A stretch of 10,243 bases of DNA, taken from contig NWUY0300012659.1 in the NCBI GenBank assembly GCA_004151065.3, forward strand, positions 52,152-62,394, in the 5' to 3' direction. Position numbers and translations under genes: made by a program. The notes under the pieces were generated by a model. It saw only the letters and a list, made by a program, of their open reading frames with translations. It searched no databases and was not told where the DNA came from. Shown here piece after piece: positions 1 to 7,063 of the stretch. Each line of letters opens with the position of its first letter. The stretch's first letter is position 1. This DNA is from Larix sibirica. Its lineage: Eukaryota; Streptophyta; Pinopsida; Pinales; Pinaceae.

Positions 1-613
1 TTTTTTTCACTCTGTTTGTCACAAAAGTGTTTCTTAGGTTCGCGATTTTACCCAAGAATATGTGTAGAGGTGGATATGGAGGTAGGACTCCCTAAATCTA
101 TAAAGCTCATGGTGGCTGACTGGTCATACATCCAAGAATTAGACTGCGAGCAACTCCCTTTTAAATGTCGGTATTGCCATGGTTATGGTCACTTCGCCAA
201 GCACTGCAAAAAGAAAGTAGAGGAGGAGGTTGAGAAAACGAAGGGAGATCAATGGACTCAGGTTCATAAACCAGTCACAACTAAATAGAATAACATAACA
301 AAAGGGAAAGGAGTTCCCACGAGGAGTGAAGTCTCTTCCTCTGGACAGTTCCAAGGTGAAGGGAGCACAACCCCTCCAAGAGTAGAGACAAGGAATAACC
401 CTTTTGAAATACTCAGTACTCCAGAAGAACCTCCAGTTTTAGTTGCTGAAGAGGTTGAACAACAACTCACTAATTTTGTAGAAGATAAAATCCTGGAAGA
501 GACAACCCCTCTACAATTCGGATCCTCTACAGGAGCCTCTAGCCCCCCCTCCTATGTTGAAATGACAAGGAAGAAGTCTCCGGAGATTTCAGGATCCTCG
601 AAAGATGAGACAT
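1..613 (+). pseudogene. LINE (plant L1) ORF1 fragment: DUF4283 tail, zinc knuckle, Ser/Pro-rich linker
   Basis: ORF1 of plant L1 elements encodes an RNA-binding, Gag-like protein that forms the ribonucleoprotein for retrotransposition. The frame starting at base 1 is open to the left edge, so the N-terminus is missing. It reads the end of a DUF4283-type region (ICVEVDM, about bases 58-78), then DCEQLPFKC and a zf-CCHC_4-type knuckle, CX2CX4HX4C, with ligand codons at 166, 175, 190 and 205. A basic stretch follows. One in-frame TAG (286-288) interrupts the frame. The same frame then stays open to the N at 614, encoding a hydrophilic tail with NPFEIL and SYVEMTRKK, typical of L1 ORF1 linkers. 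A single lesion in about 610 bp makes this the best preserved piece here and probably a younger copy than the LINE sequence downstream. No ATG start is visible. The LINE assignment is firm; the subfamily is not determined. Confidence 0.85.
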
Positions 614-614
614 N
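614..614. other. Ambiguous base N, probable contig join
   Basis: The ORF1 frame of the left block runs into this N. To the right the sequence changes to unassigned AT-rich DNA, and no ORF1-to-endonuclease continuation follows. I read it as a 1-bp placeholder between contigs, so adjacency of 1-613 and 615 onward should not be assumed. Confidence 0.6.
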
Positions 615-1566
615 ACTTCCACATTCCTCCCAGCCATAGATTCCTATAGTTTTATGCAAATTTTGTCCAACAAATCACCCCTGAACTAAGCCAAGCAAGC
701 TAGAAGGCCAATGACTTAGGGAATATTTATTATATGAATTCTTTACCACTACAGAGTAGTGACAAGGTGTTTTACCAGTTCTATGAATTCCCAATATATC
801 ATATTCCAATAAGAGTCCCTCCTGGACAGACCATATTTATGTCCATGGCCAATGAGCGCTCAAGGAATTCAACTGAACCCTCCATTAACTAGGAGCCATT
901 ACGTCATCTAATGTTCTCTCTCTATTATTACATTCCTAATATAATTAAGAGGAAGGCTATGTTAAACATATAGGATGCTCTCTCTTTGATATGGAAAAAG
1001 ATGCCTCTTTTTCTATCTTGTCTTGTTTTTATTCTATTCTTTTCTTTCAAGAAGTAGTTAGGGTTTCTCTTGAATTCTCTCCATTTCTTTTTATTCTTTA
1101 TTTATTTAATGTCTCTTTTTCCTCACTTTGTTTAATTTCCTTTTTAATTCTTTTATGTGTTCTTAGTAAGTCATTTCCTTCTAGCAAGATTGGCCCCTCT
1201 TCATAGCTAGATGTTCCCCAACAAGTTTTGAAGTTTAAGTAGATAAAATCACATAGATAATTACATCATTAATTATTCATGATGTCTTGGAGTCTTCAAA
1301 TCAGAATCAAAACCAAATGTATCTAAGTCCCCTAGGACTTTATAAACAAGGGGTACAAACTTGGGATATTACATTGTATTAACTTTTTTAAAGAATAAAT
1401 ACAATACTATTTTCCTATTTATGTCTATTTTGAATTAATTTAATATGGAATGGTAACTTTGTAATATATTGAATTTCTTGGATATTACATGGATATAAAA
1501 TACACATTTATATTGAAAAACAAATTAGAATGATAATGTATTTTTTTAATGATAAATGAATTAAAT
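615..1566. other. Unassigned AT-rich stretch upstream of LINE copy A
   Basis: No coding similarity is recognisable on either strand. The stretch contains a T-rich low-complexity block (about 1003-1205) and a very AT-rich part (about 1380-1560). An 11-bp direct repeat, ggatattacat, occurs at 1364-1374 and 1480-1490. It ends where the DUF4283 remnant of copy A begins, so part of it may be the 5' untranslated region of that element. That is inference from position only. Confidence 0.5.
1003..1205. repeat. T-rich low-complexity block
   Basis: Runs of T and TC dominate the + strand here. A 71-codon reading frame spans it (991-1206), but its product is a Leu/Phe/Ser-rich chain as expected from translating T-rich DNA, with no domain I recognise. 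I treat it as low complexity and not as a membrane protein gene. Confidence 0.55.
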
Positions 1567-1960
1567 ATGAAAGCTTGGACTAGGGAATAAGATGCTCACA
1601 TGTGTGCCCTCGGTGGTTATGATATCGATTTACCTTCCTCAATTGCCTCTACAATGTTGGAGCAATAAATATTGAGAATCTATTGGGAAATCACTTAAGA
1701 AATACATTAACAAATCAATCCCTAAAGGAGTAGGATATTTTTCATGTGCCATGATTTGTGTGGAAGTGGATATGAAGAAACATCTGCATGAAAATCATCC
1801 TCACACTATACAAATAGAAGCACATTCAGAAACTGAACTATGAACAAATCCCCTTTCAATGTAATGTATGCCATGAATACAACCATTTTTCCAAAGACTG
1901 TAAAGCCTCTCCTGCATCAACCCCTTCATCCAAACCCTCCAATTAATGGCAGTAACCCCA
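1567..1960 (+). pseudogene. LINE ORF1 remnant, copy A: DUF4283 and CCHC zinc knuckle
   Basis: A second ORF1 remnant, more decayed than the one at 1-613. A short match (MKAWTRE, frame of 1567) is followed after a frameshift by the frame of 1592, which reads through YLPQLPLQCWSNKY, a stop at about 1652, IGKSLKKYINKSIPKGVGYF and ICVEVDMK (to about 1777). This matches the DUF4283 core of plant L1 ORF1. A further frameshift near 1826-1830 moves to the frame that reads QKLNYEQIPFQC and the knuckle. The ligand codons are C1860, C1869, H1884 and C1899, so all four zinc ligands survive. The frame ends soon after, at about 1945. The LINE ORF1 call is firm; the exact 5' boundary is not. Confidence 0.8.
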
Positions 1961-1972
1961 AATATACTTCAT

Positions 1973-2065
1973 TCCCTCTTCTAGTTTTCAATTAGTCCAT
2001 GTGTCCCTCTTCCAATTTTTAGTTGGTCCTTAGGTCCCTCCTCCAATTTGTAGTTGGTCCCGACT
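1973..2065 (+). repeat. Three tandem 31-bp units in the ORF1 linker
   Basis: Units begin with tccctc at 1973, 2004 and 2035, spaced exactly 31 bp. Each contains a variant of ccaatttttagttggtcc; the first unit is the most diverged. Because 31 is not a multiple of 3, each unit shifts the reading frame, so the array probably arose after ORF1 lost function, or it helped break it. Copy B starts downstream of the equivalent position, so its presence there cannot be tested. Confidence 0.75.
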
Positions 2066-2590
2066 GGATCAAAAGGGAAAAATATTGTTAACCCCAATTA
2101 CTTCCATGTCCTCACCCAATTAACTCCTTATGACCTGGTATCATCTACTTCCCTCCCTCTCCCCTCAACCACAAATATGACCTCCATCATTTGTATATTT
2201 TATTTTATTGTAGGCTCCTACGGCAAGTCCTCTTCCCTCCTCTAGTTCCCTTCCCTTTCTCCCACCCTCTACCCCTCCATCCTTTCCTCCACTTCTCATC
2301 TCTCCTGACTCCCATCGCTCCCTGCCCTATAACCCTCATCAAGTTCCTCTCTCTTCATCCTTACCCCTAATCTCCCTCCTCTTTGCTTTGTTGCTACCTT
2401 TCCCTCTCATAGTGGCATGCTCACCAGCAAAATATTAATAAGGAGGAGGAGGATGGAGAAAACAACCTATAGAAACAGGGAATAAATACGATCGAGAAAG
2501 GATAAAGGAGATCACAAATAGGAAAATAACTTGGGTACACATTATTCCCTAAATGTTATATATGGAAGCAACTTCAACCCCTCCCCCCAA
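2054..2590 (+). pseudogene. LINE ORF1 3' part, copy A: Pro/Ser-rich, pyrimidine-rich
   Basis: The frame from 2054 (GTG) reads VPTGSKGKNIVNPNYFHVLT and onward to 2245. Its NxFxVLxQL pattern is typical of the linker near the end of plant L1 ORF1. A Pro/Ser-rich stretch follows (about 2210-2420; for example SSSLPFLPPSTPPSFPP), where the + strand is almost all C and T. Next comes a basic, Glu/Arg-rich segment (about 2440-2530) with several stops, like the charged ORF1 C-terminus or ORF1/ORF2 junction. No intact frame remains. The same sequence recurs at 5116 with about 5% difference. Assignment rests on position between the zinc knuckle and endonuclease and on composition, so it is less certain than the domains either side. 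Confidence 0.65.
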
Positions 2591-2599
2591 AGTGATAAA

Positions 2600-3345
2600 T
2601 GAAAACCATATCTTGGATTGTAAGGGAATGGACACAAAATCAAAGTGTGTAGCAATCAAGATATAATCCATTGAGAGGATTTGTGGATCATTCTCCATCA
2701 AGAGACAAAATTGGTAGACAAGGAAGCATTGAAATTTCTAAAAACATCTAGAAGTAATGAGATGGATTGACATTAATATCAAGGGGATATTCTAGTTTAA
2801 TTTGCATTGTATGGGATCATACCAAGGTAGGGTCACTCATTTATTTTTCATCTTCCCATTGGATCTATAATATTTTATTGATAAGATAGTCTAGAAAGCA
2901 CATTGAACCATTCCATATGTATGCTCGTGTACATCATCGAGAGAAGCATGACTGCAAGTCATCTCTATTTGCATATGGACATGTGTTGCCCCTTTCCTTT
3001 TGAATTCTCGCTTGTAACTTTAATATGGTATTCTCACTAGGGAAAAAAGAGGAAGCTTCATTAGAGACCACATTCAAGAGGTAGCGGATGAGTTGGTGGT
3101 TGATTGGGATTTATTTGACCCCAAACCCAAAAAGGGTAAATTCATGTGAACAAATATAAGGATTGGTCCTGGCCATATAGTTGAATGATTGGATAGATTT
3201 ATCATTCAAATATTCTTCCTTCTAGAACATATTCATATTTCTTCTCGTATTTTACCTACTCAAACCCCTAATCACAATTCTATATCCTTATGTTTCTCCT
3301 TACTGGAAAATATGGGACCAATCCCTTTTTATTGAAATCACCTTT
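2600..3345 (+). pseudogene. LINE ORF2 endonuclease (EEP/APE-like) domain, copy A
   Basis: This domain nicks target DNA to prime reverse transcription. Recognisable pieces in order: an ISW match (about 2608-2616) continuing after a frameshift as CKGMDTKSK; HQETKLVDKEALKFLK (2696-2743), holding the metal-binding Glu of QET; YARVHHREK (about 2920-2946); NFNMVFSLGKK, the GDFN motif with the Asp codon read as AAC (3016-3018); then one frame from 3048 with DWDLFDPKPKKGKF, T-[stop]-TN for TWTN (TGA 3147-3149), IGPGHIVE-[stop]-LDRF (TGA 3186-3188), and PNHNSI for SDHxPI with Asp read as AAT (3270-3272). At least two in-frame stops and several frameshifts make it inactive, and two metal or catalytic Asp positions are Asn. 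The same lesions occur in copy B. The domain identity is secure. Confidence 0.88.
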
Positions 3346-3389
3346 AGCTTAAGAATCCATCTAAATGAAAGATCATTCAAGAGGTCTAG

Positions 3390-5114
3390 AATACCTCGGT
3401 CACAAGATCCCTCTCCTTTGCATGGCAAGTGAAACATAAGTATCCAAAAATCAACCTGAAAATCTAGGCCAAAGCTTTCCTAAAACCCCCCCTCTGCAGA
3501 TTTTGAAGAAGTTAGATCTTGTCCGGCTACCCATCAAGTGAAAATGGAAACCATGGACATCACCCCAAAGATAGAATATCAATAAAGAGACTTACACTCT
3601 CTATAATTACAAGCTTGCAGGAATGAAGAGGAAAATTAGAGACTAAAATTGAGAAGTACCTAGCTTAATGTGGGTGATCAAAATACTAAATTCTTCCACA
3701 AGTAGGAAATGTCTCATAAAGTGAGAAACCATGTTCAAAAAATTGAGTTTGAAGATGGTCATGGAGTGAATAAACTAATTTTTTTATCGGAAACAATTAA
3801 CTGGAAATTTAAAACCCTTTACTCTGAGGGAGATGCAACCTTTGAGGAAGTTATCCAGCATATGCTCCAAGTTATCCCAACCATATTTTTTGCATTTAAA
3901 AATTGTCTCCTTGTAAGAAGGATATTTAAAGAAGAAATTTTCAAGGCAATTTAGTCTTCAAAGCCAAACAAAGCCCTGGGTCCTGCTGGATTCATAGTCC
4001 ACTTCTATCGGTCCTGCAGGGATATCATAAAATCAAACCTTGGTAGAAAGATAAATGGAAGTTGTCACAAGCTCAACAAGTTGGGTGGGGCAGGGGGTGA
4101 TCAACTCCTCCTTATTAACATTAATTCCTAAAGAGACTAATCACATAAACTAAACTTTTCAAGATTCTGAACAATTCATTATGCCATCATTCTCCTAAAA
4201 AATGCTCACCAAAATCATTGAAAATATATTAATCGCCATCATTCTCCTTGGTCTAATTTCGGAAGAGAACAGAGGATTAATAAAGCAAATACAAATAACT
4301 TACAATGTCATTTTGGTGTAAGAAGCAATCTGCTCCTCTAAAGTCAACAAATAAAATGGCATTATTATTCAGCTCAATTGGAAAAGCTTTTGATAGTGTA
4401 AGGCACAAGTTTATGTTAGTTGTGTTAAGAAAAATGATATTTAGTGACCACTTTATTGGATGAGTGAAAGACTAGAATCAGAAGCCTTAGATAACTCCTT
4501 TGGTAAATGGAAAAGCAACTCATTTCTTCTAGGGGGATAGGGTCTTGAGACAAGGATTTCCTTTGACACCCTCTGTGTACAATCTAGTGGCAGAATTAGT
4601 TGGTAGAAGGCATGAAGCAGTAAGATAAAATAGGTTGCTCGCTTGATTGGAAATCATTAAAAGAATAAAAGCATTGAGCCCCTCACAATTCCTAGATGAT
4701 ACTCTCCTTTTCAATGGAGCCTTGGTGATAATAACACAAACATTAAAATTTGTGTTGGATAATTACATAGAGGCATTGAGAGGGAAAATAAATAGAACCA
4801 AAAGCAACATATATTGTTGGAACAATTCGTCCCTTTCCCTCCACACTATGAAAGAGATACGAGATCTCAATTCAACCTCATTGTAAGACATTCAAATACT
4901 ATGGCATGCTTATTGCACTCACCAATATAAGGACTTTAGATTTGTCCTCCGTCCTCCAAAAAATTAAGAATGAGATGATTAATTGGGGAATGGAGTAGCT
5001 CAATCTAGTTGACCAAATGAACCTCATAAAATGTGTCATATCTACTTTGATTGTGTTTCTTTGCTCAACACTTATATTTCTAATGGGTTTCATGTAATAT
5101 TTGGGAAAATAGTT
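3390..5114 (+). pseudogene. LINE ORF2 reverse transcriptase, copy A (3'-truncated)
   Basis: The RT copies element RNA at the nicked target. A pre-RT linker (about 3430-3670; METMDITPK and RNEEEN, with stops) leads to LNVGDQNTKFFHK (about 3664-3702). After a TAG (3703-3705) comes the frame 3709-3954, then PNKALGPAGFIVHFYRSC, the LINE fingers motif KAPGPDGF. A new frame from 4103 gives LTLIPKET and ISEENRGLIKQIQ. In motif A the Asp codon is AAT (4376-4378), and a frameshift follows to KAFDSVRHKF (4383 on). Motif B is LRQGFPLTPSVYNL (4545-4586). Motif C is FLDDTLLF (4689-4712), with both Asps kept. Stops at 4461, 4626 and elsewhere break it. The thumb (about 4900-5114) is cut by the N at 5115. 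Dead RT; identity is certain from motif order. Confidence 0.92.
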
Positions 5115-5115
5115 N
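5115..5115. other. Ambiguous base N, probable contig join
   Basis: Left of the N lies the RT thumb of copy A; right of it the sequence jumps back to ORF1 linker, exactly as at 2083. The bases before the N (gggaaaatagtt) resemble those before 2083 (gggaaaaat), so a short shared word may have guided the join or a real recombination. Confidence 0.65.
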
Positions 5116-5630
5116 ATTGTTAACCCCAATTACTTCCATGTCCTCACCCAATTAACTCCTTATGACCTGGTATCATCTGCTTCCCTCCCTCTCCCCTCGA
5201 CCACAATTATGACCTCCATCATTTTCATATTTTATTTTATCGTAGGCTCCTACGACAAGTCCTCTTCCCTCCTCTCGTTCCCTTCCCTTTCTCTCACCCT
5301 CTACCCCTCCATCCTTTCCTCCACTTCTCATCTCTCCTGATTACCATCGCTCCCTGCCCTATAACCCTAGTCACCAAGTTTCTCTCTCTTCATCCTTACC
5401 CCTAATATCCCTCCTCTTCGCTTTATTGCTACCTTTCCCTCTCATAGTGGCATGCTCACCAGCAAAATATTAATGAGGAGGAGGAGGATGGAGAAAAAAA
5501 CCTATAGAAAAAGGGAATAAATACGATCGAGAAAGGATAAAGGAGATCAAAAATAGGAAAATAAATTGGGTACACATTTTTCCCTAAATGTTATATATGG
5601 AAGCAACTTCAACCTCCCCCCCCCAAGTGA
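5116..5630 (+). pseudogene. LINE ORF1 3' part, copy B
   Basis: Counterpart of 2083-2595, with the same Pro/Ser-rich, C/T-dominated stretch (about 5170-5460) and the same charged segment with stops (about 5470-5570). Relative to copy A it has scattered substitutions, small indels (for example around 5368, cctagtcaccaa versus cctcatcaa), and a longer C run (5617-5624). There is no open frame of useful length. The start is set by the N, not by biology. Assignment depends on copy A's position between knuckle and endonuclease. Confidence 0.62.
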
Positions 5631-5635
5631 TAAAT

Positions 5636-6385
5636 GAAAACCATATCTTGGATTGTAAGGGAATGGACACAAAATCAAAGTATGTAGCAATCAAGATATA
5701 ATCCATTGAGAGGATTTGTGGATGATTCTCTATCAAGAGACAAAATTGGTAGACAAGGAAGCATTGGAAATTTCTAAAAGCATCTAGAAGTAATGGGATG
5801 GATTAACATTAATATCAAGGGGAGATTCTAGTTGAATTTGCATTGTATGGGATCAGACCAAGGTAGGGTCACTCATTTATTTTTCATCTTCCCATTGGAT
5901 CTATAATATTTTGTTGATAAGATAATCTAGAAATCACATTGAACCATTTCATATGTATGCTCGTGTACATCATCGAGAGAAGCGTGACTGCAAGTCATCT
6001 CTATTGGCATATGGACATGTGTTGCCCCTTTCCTTTTGAATTCTCGCTTGCAACTTTAATATGGTATTCTCACTAGGGGAAAAAAAGAGGAAGCTTCATT
6101 AGAGACCACATTCAGGAGGTAGCGGATGAGTTGGTGGCTGATTGGGATTTATTTGACCCCAAACCCAAAAAGGGTAAATTCATGTGAACGAATATAAGGA
6201 TTGTTCCTGGCCATATAGTTGAATGATTGGATAGATTTATCATTCAGATATCCTTCCTTCTAGAACATATTCATATTTCTTCTCGTATTTTACCTACTCA
6301 AACTTCTAATCACAATCCTATCTCCTTATGTTTCTCCTTACTGGAAAAATGGGACCAATCCCTTTATATTGCAATCACCTTTAGC
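5636..6385 (+). pseudogene. LINE ORF2 endonuclease (EEP/APE-like) domain, copy B
   Basis: Same domain as 2600-3345, in the same order: QETKLVDKEAL (from 5734), YARVHHREK (about 5956-5982), NFNMVFS with AAC at the catalytic Asp position (6052-6054), T-[stop]-TN (TGA 6185-6187), IVE-[stop]-LDRF (TGA 6224-6226), then an open frame 6227-6412 holding SSRILPTQT and SNHNPISLCFSLLEKW. The last is the SDHxPI motif with Asp read as AAT (6308-6310) but His kept. This copy preserves NPIS where copy A has NSIS, so here B is closer to the family consensus. Stops and both Asp-to-Asn changes are shared with copy A. Inactive. Confidence 0.88.
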
Positions 6386-6429
6386 TTAAGAATCCATCTA
6401 AATGAAAGATGATTCAAGAAGTCTAGAAC

Positions 6430-6887
6430 ACCTCGGTCACAAGATCCCTCTCCTTTGCATGGAAAGTGAAACATAAATATCCAAAAATCATCCTGAAAAT
6501 TTAGGCCAAAGCTTTCCTAAAACCCCCCCTTTGCATATTTTGAAGAAGTTAGATCTTGTCTAGCTACCCATCAAGTGAAAATGGAAACCATGGACATCAC
6601 CCCAGAGATAGCATATCAATAAAGAGACTTACACTCTTTATAATTACAAGCTTGCAAGAATGAAGAGGAAAATTAGAGAATAAAATTGAGAAGTACATAG
6701 CTTAATGTGGGTGATCAAAATACTAAATTCTTCCACAAGTAGGAAATGTCTCATAAAGTGAGAAACCATGTTCAATAAATTGAGTTTGAATATGGTCATG
6801 GAGTGAATAAAATAATTTTTTTATCAGAAACAATTAACTGGAAATTTAAATCCCTTTACTCTGAGGGAGATGCAACCTTTGAGGAAG
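6430..6887 (+). pseudogene. LINE ORF2 pre-RT linker and start of RT, copy B, cut by N
   Basis: Counterpart of about 3393-3850. It holds the linker (ATHQVKMETMDITP, about 6568-6605) and the GDQNTKFFHK motif followed by the same TAG (6740-6742). The next frame is broken further: the codon after MFN is TAA where copy A has AAA (6769-6771). It stops at the N at 6888, in the middle of the segment before the fingers motif. Its last 175 bp (6713-6887) reappear immediately after the N with five substitutions by my count, so the two blocks probably overlap and do not truly abut. Confidence 0.8.
6713..6887 (+). repeat. 175-bp direct repeat, left member
   Basis: gatcaaaatactaaattc to ctttgaggaag, repeated at 6889-7063 with only the N between the members. 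Left and right members differ at about five positions (near 6770, 6791, 6811, 6826 and 6851). Confidence 0.9.
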
Positions 6888-6888
6888 N
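6888..6888. other. Ambiguous base N, probable join of overlapping contigs
   Basis: The sequence to the right restarts exactly 175 bp upstream in the homologous alignment. An unmerged overlap of two contigs of the same or an allelic locus is the simplest reading. Confidence 0.7.
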
Positions 6889-7063
6889 GATCAAAATACT
6901 AAATTCTTCCACAAGTAGGAAATGTCTCATAAAGTGAGAAACCATGTTCAAAAAATTGAGTTTGAAGATGGTCATGGAGTGAATAAACTAATTTTTTTAT
7001 CGGAAACAATTAACTGGAAATTTAAAACCCTTTACTCTGAGGGAGATGCAACCTTTGAGGAAG
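6889..7063 (+). repeat. 175-bp direct repeat, right member
   Basis: Right member of the pair with 6713-6887. This member is identical to copy A (3676-3850), whereas the left member is not. Confidence 0.9.

Larger units (their letters stand above)
615..5114 (+). mobile_element. LINE copy A (plant L1 type), 3'-truncated at a contig end
   Basis: In order on the + strand: unassigned possible 5' region, ORF1 DUF4283 and zinc knuckle (1567-1960), ORF1 Pro/Ser-rich 3' part, EEP endonuclease (about 2600-3345), RT linker and RT fingers-palm-start of thumb (about 3390-5114). The block stops at the N at 5115, inside the RT thumb. The corresponding sequence in copy B continues from 8268. Every domain carries stops or frameshifts, so the element is non-autonomous and dead. 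Confidence 0.85.
2083..5114 (+). repeat. Direct repeat, copy A of the about 3-kb duplicated LINE segment
   Basis: This aligns end to end with 5116-8267. The offset is 3033 at the start, about 3037 before the N at 6888, 3213 just after it, and 3153 from 4046 onward. The +176 step is the 175-bp repeat plus the N, and the loss of about 60 is the 61-bp deletion in copy B. Differences are about 4-6% in sampled stretches, counted by eye. Confidence 0.9.

Noticed and set aside
1058-1070. ttagggttt telomere-like motif
   Set aside because: There is only one unit, which is expected by chance in this T-rich block.
991-1206. 71-codon hydrophobic frame as a membrane peptide
   Set aside because: It is a translation of T-rich low-complexity DNA. 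It has no motif and no counterpart elsewhere in the window.
1364-1490. ggatattacat direct repeats as a target-site duplication around a 105-bp insertion
   Set aside because: The word is short and AT-rich, and nothing in the enclosed 105 bp looks like a mobile element.
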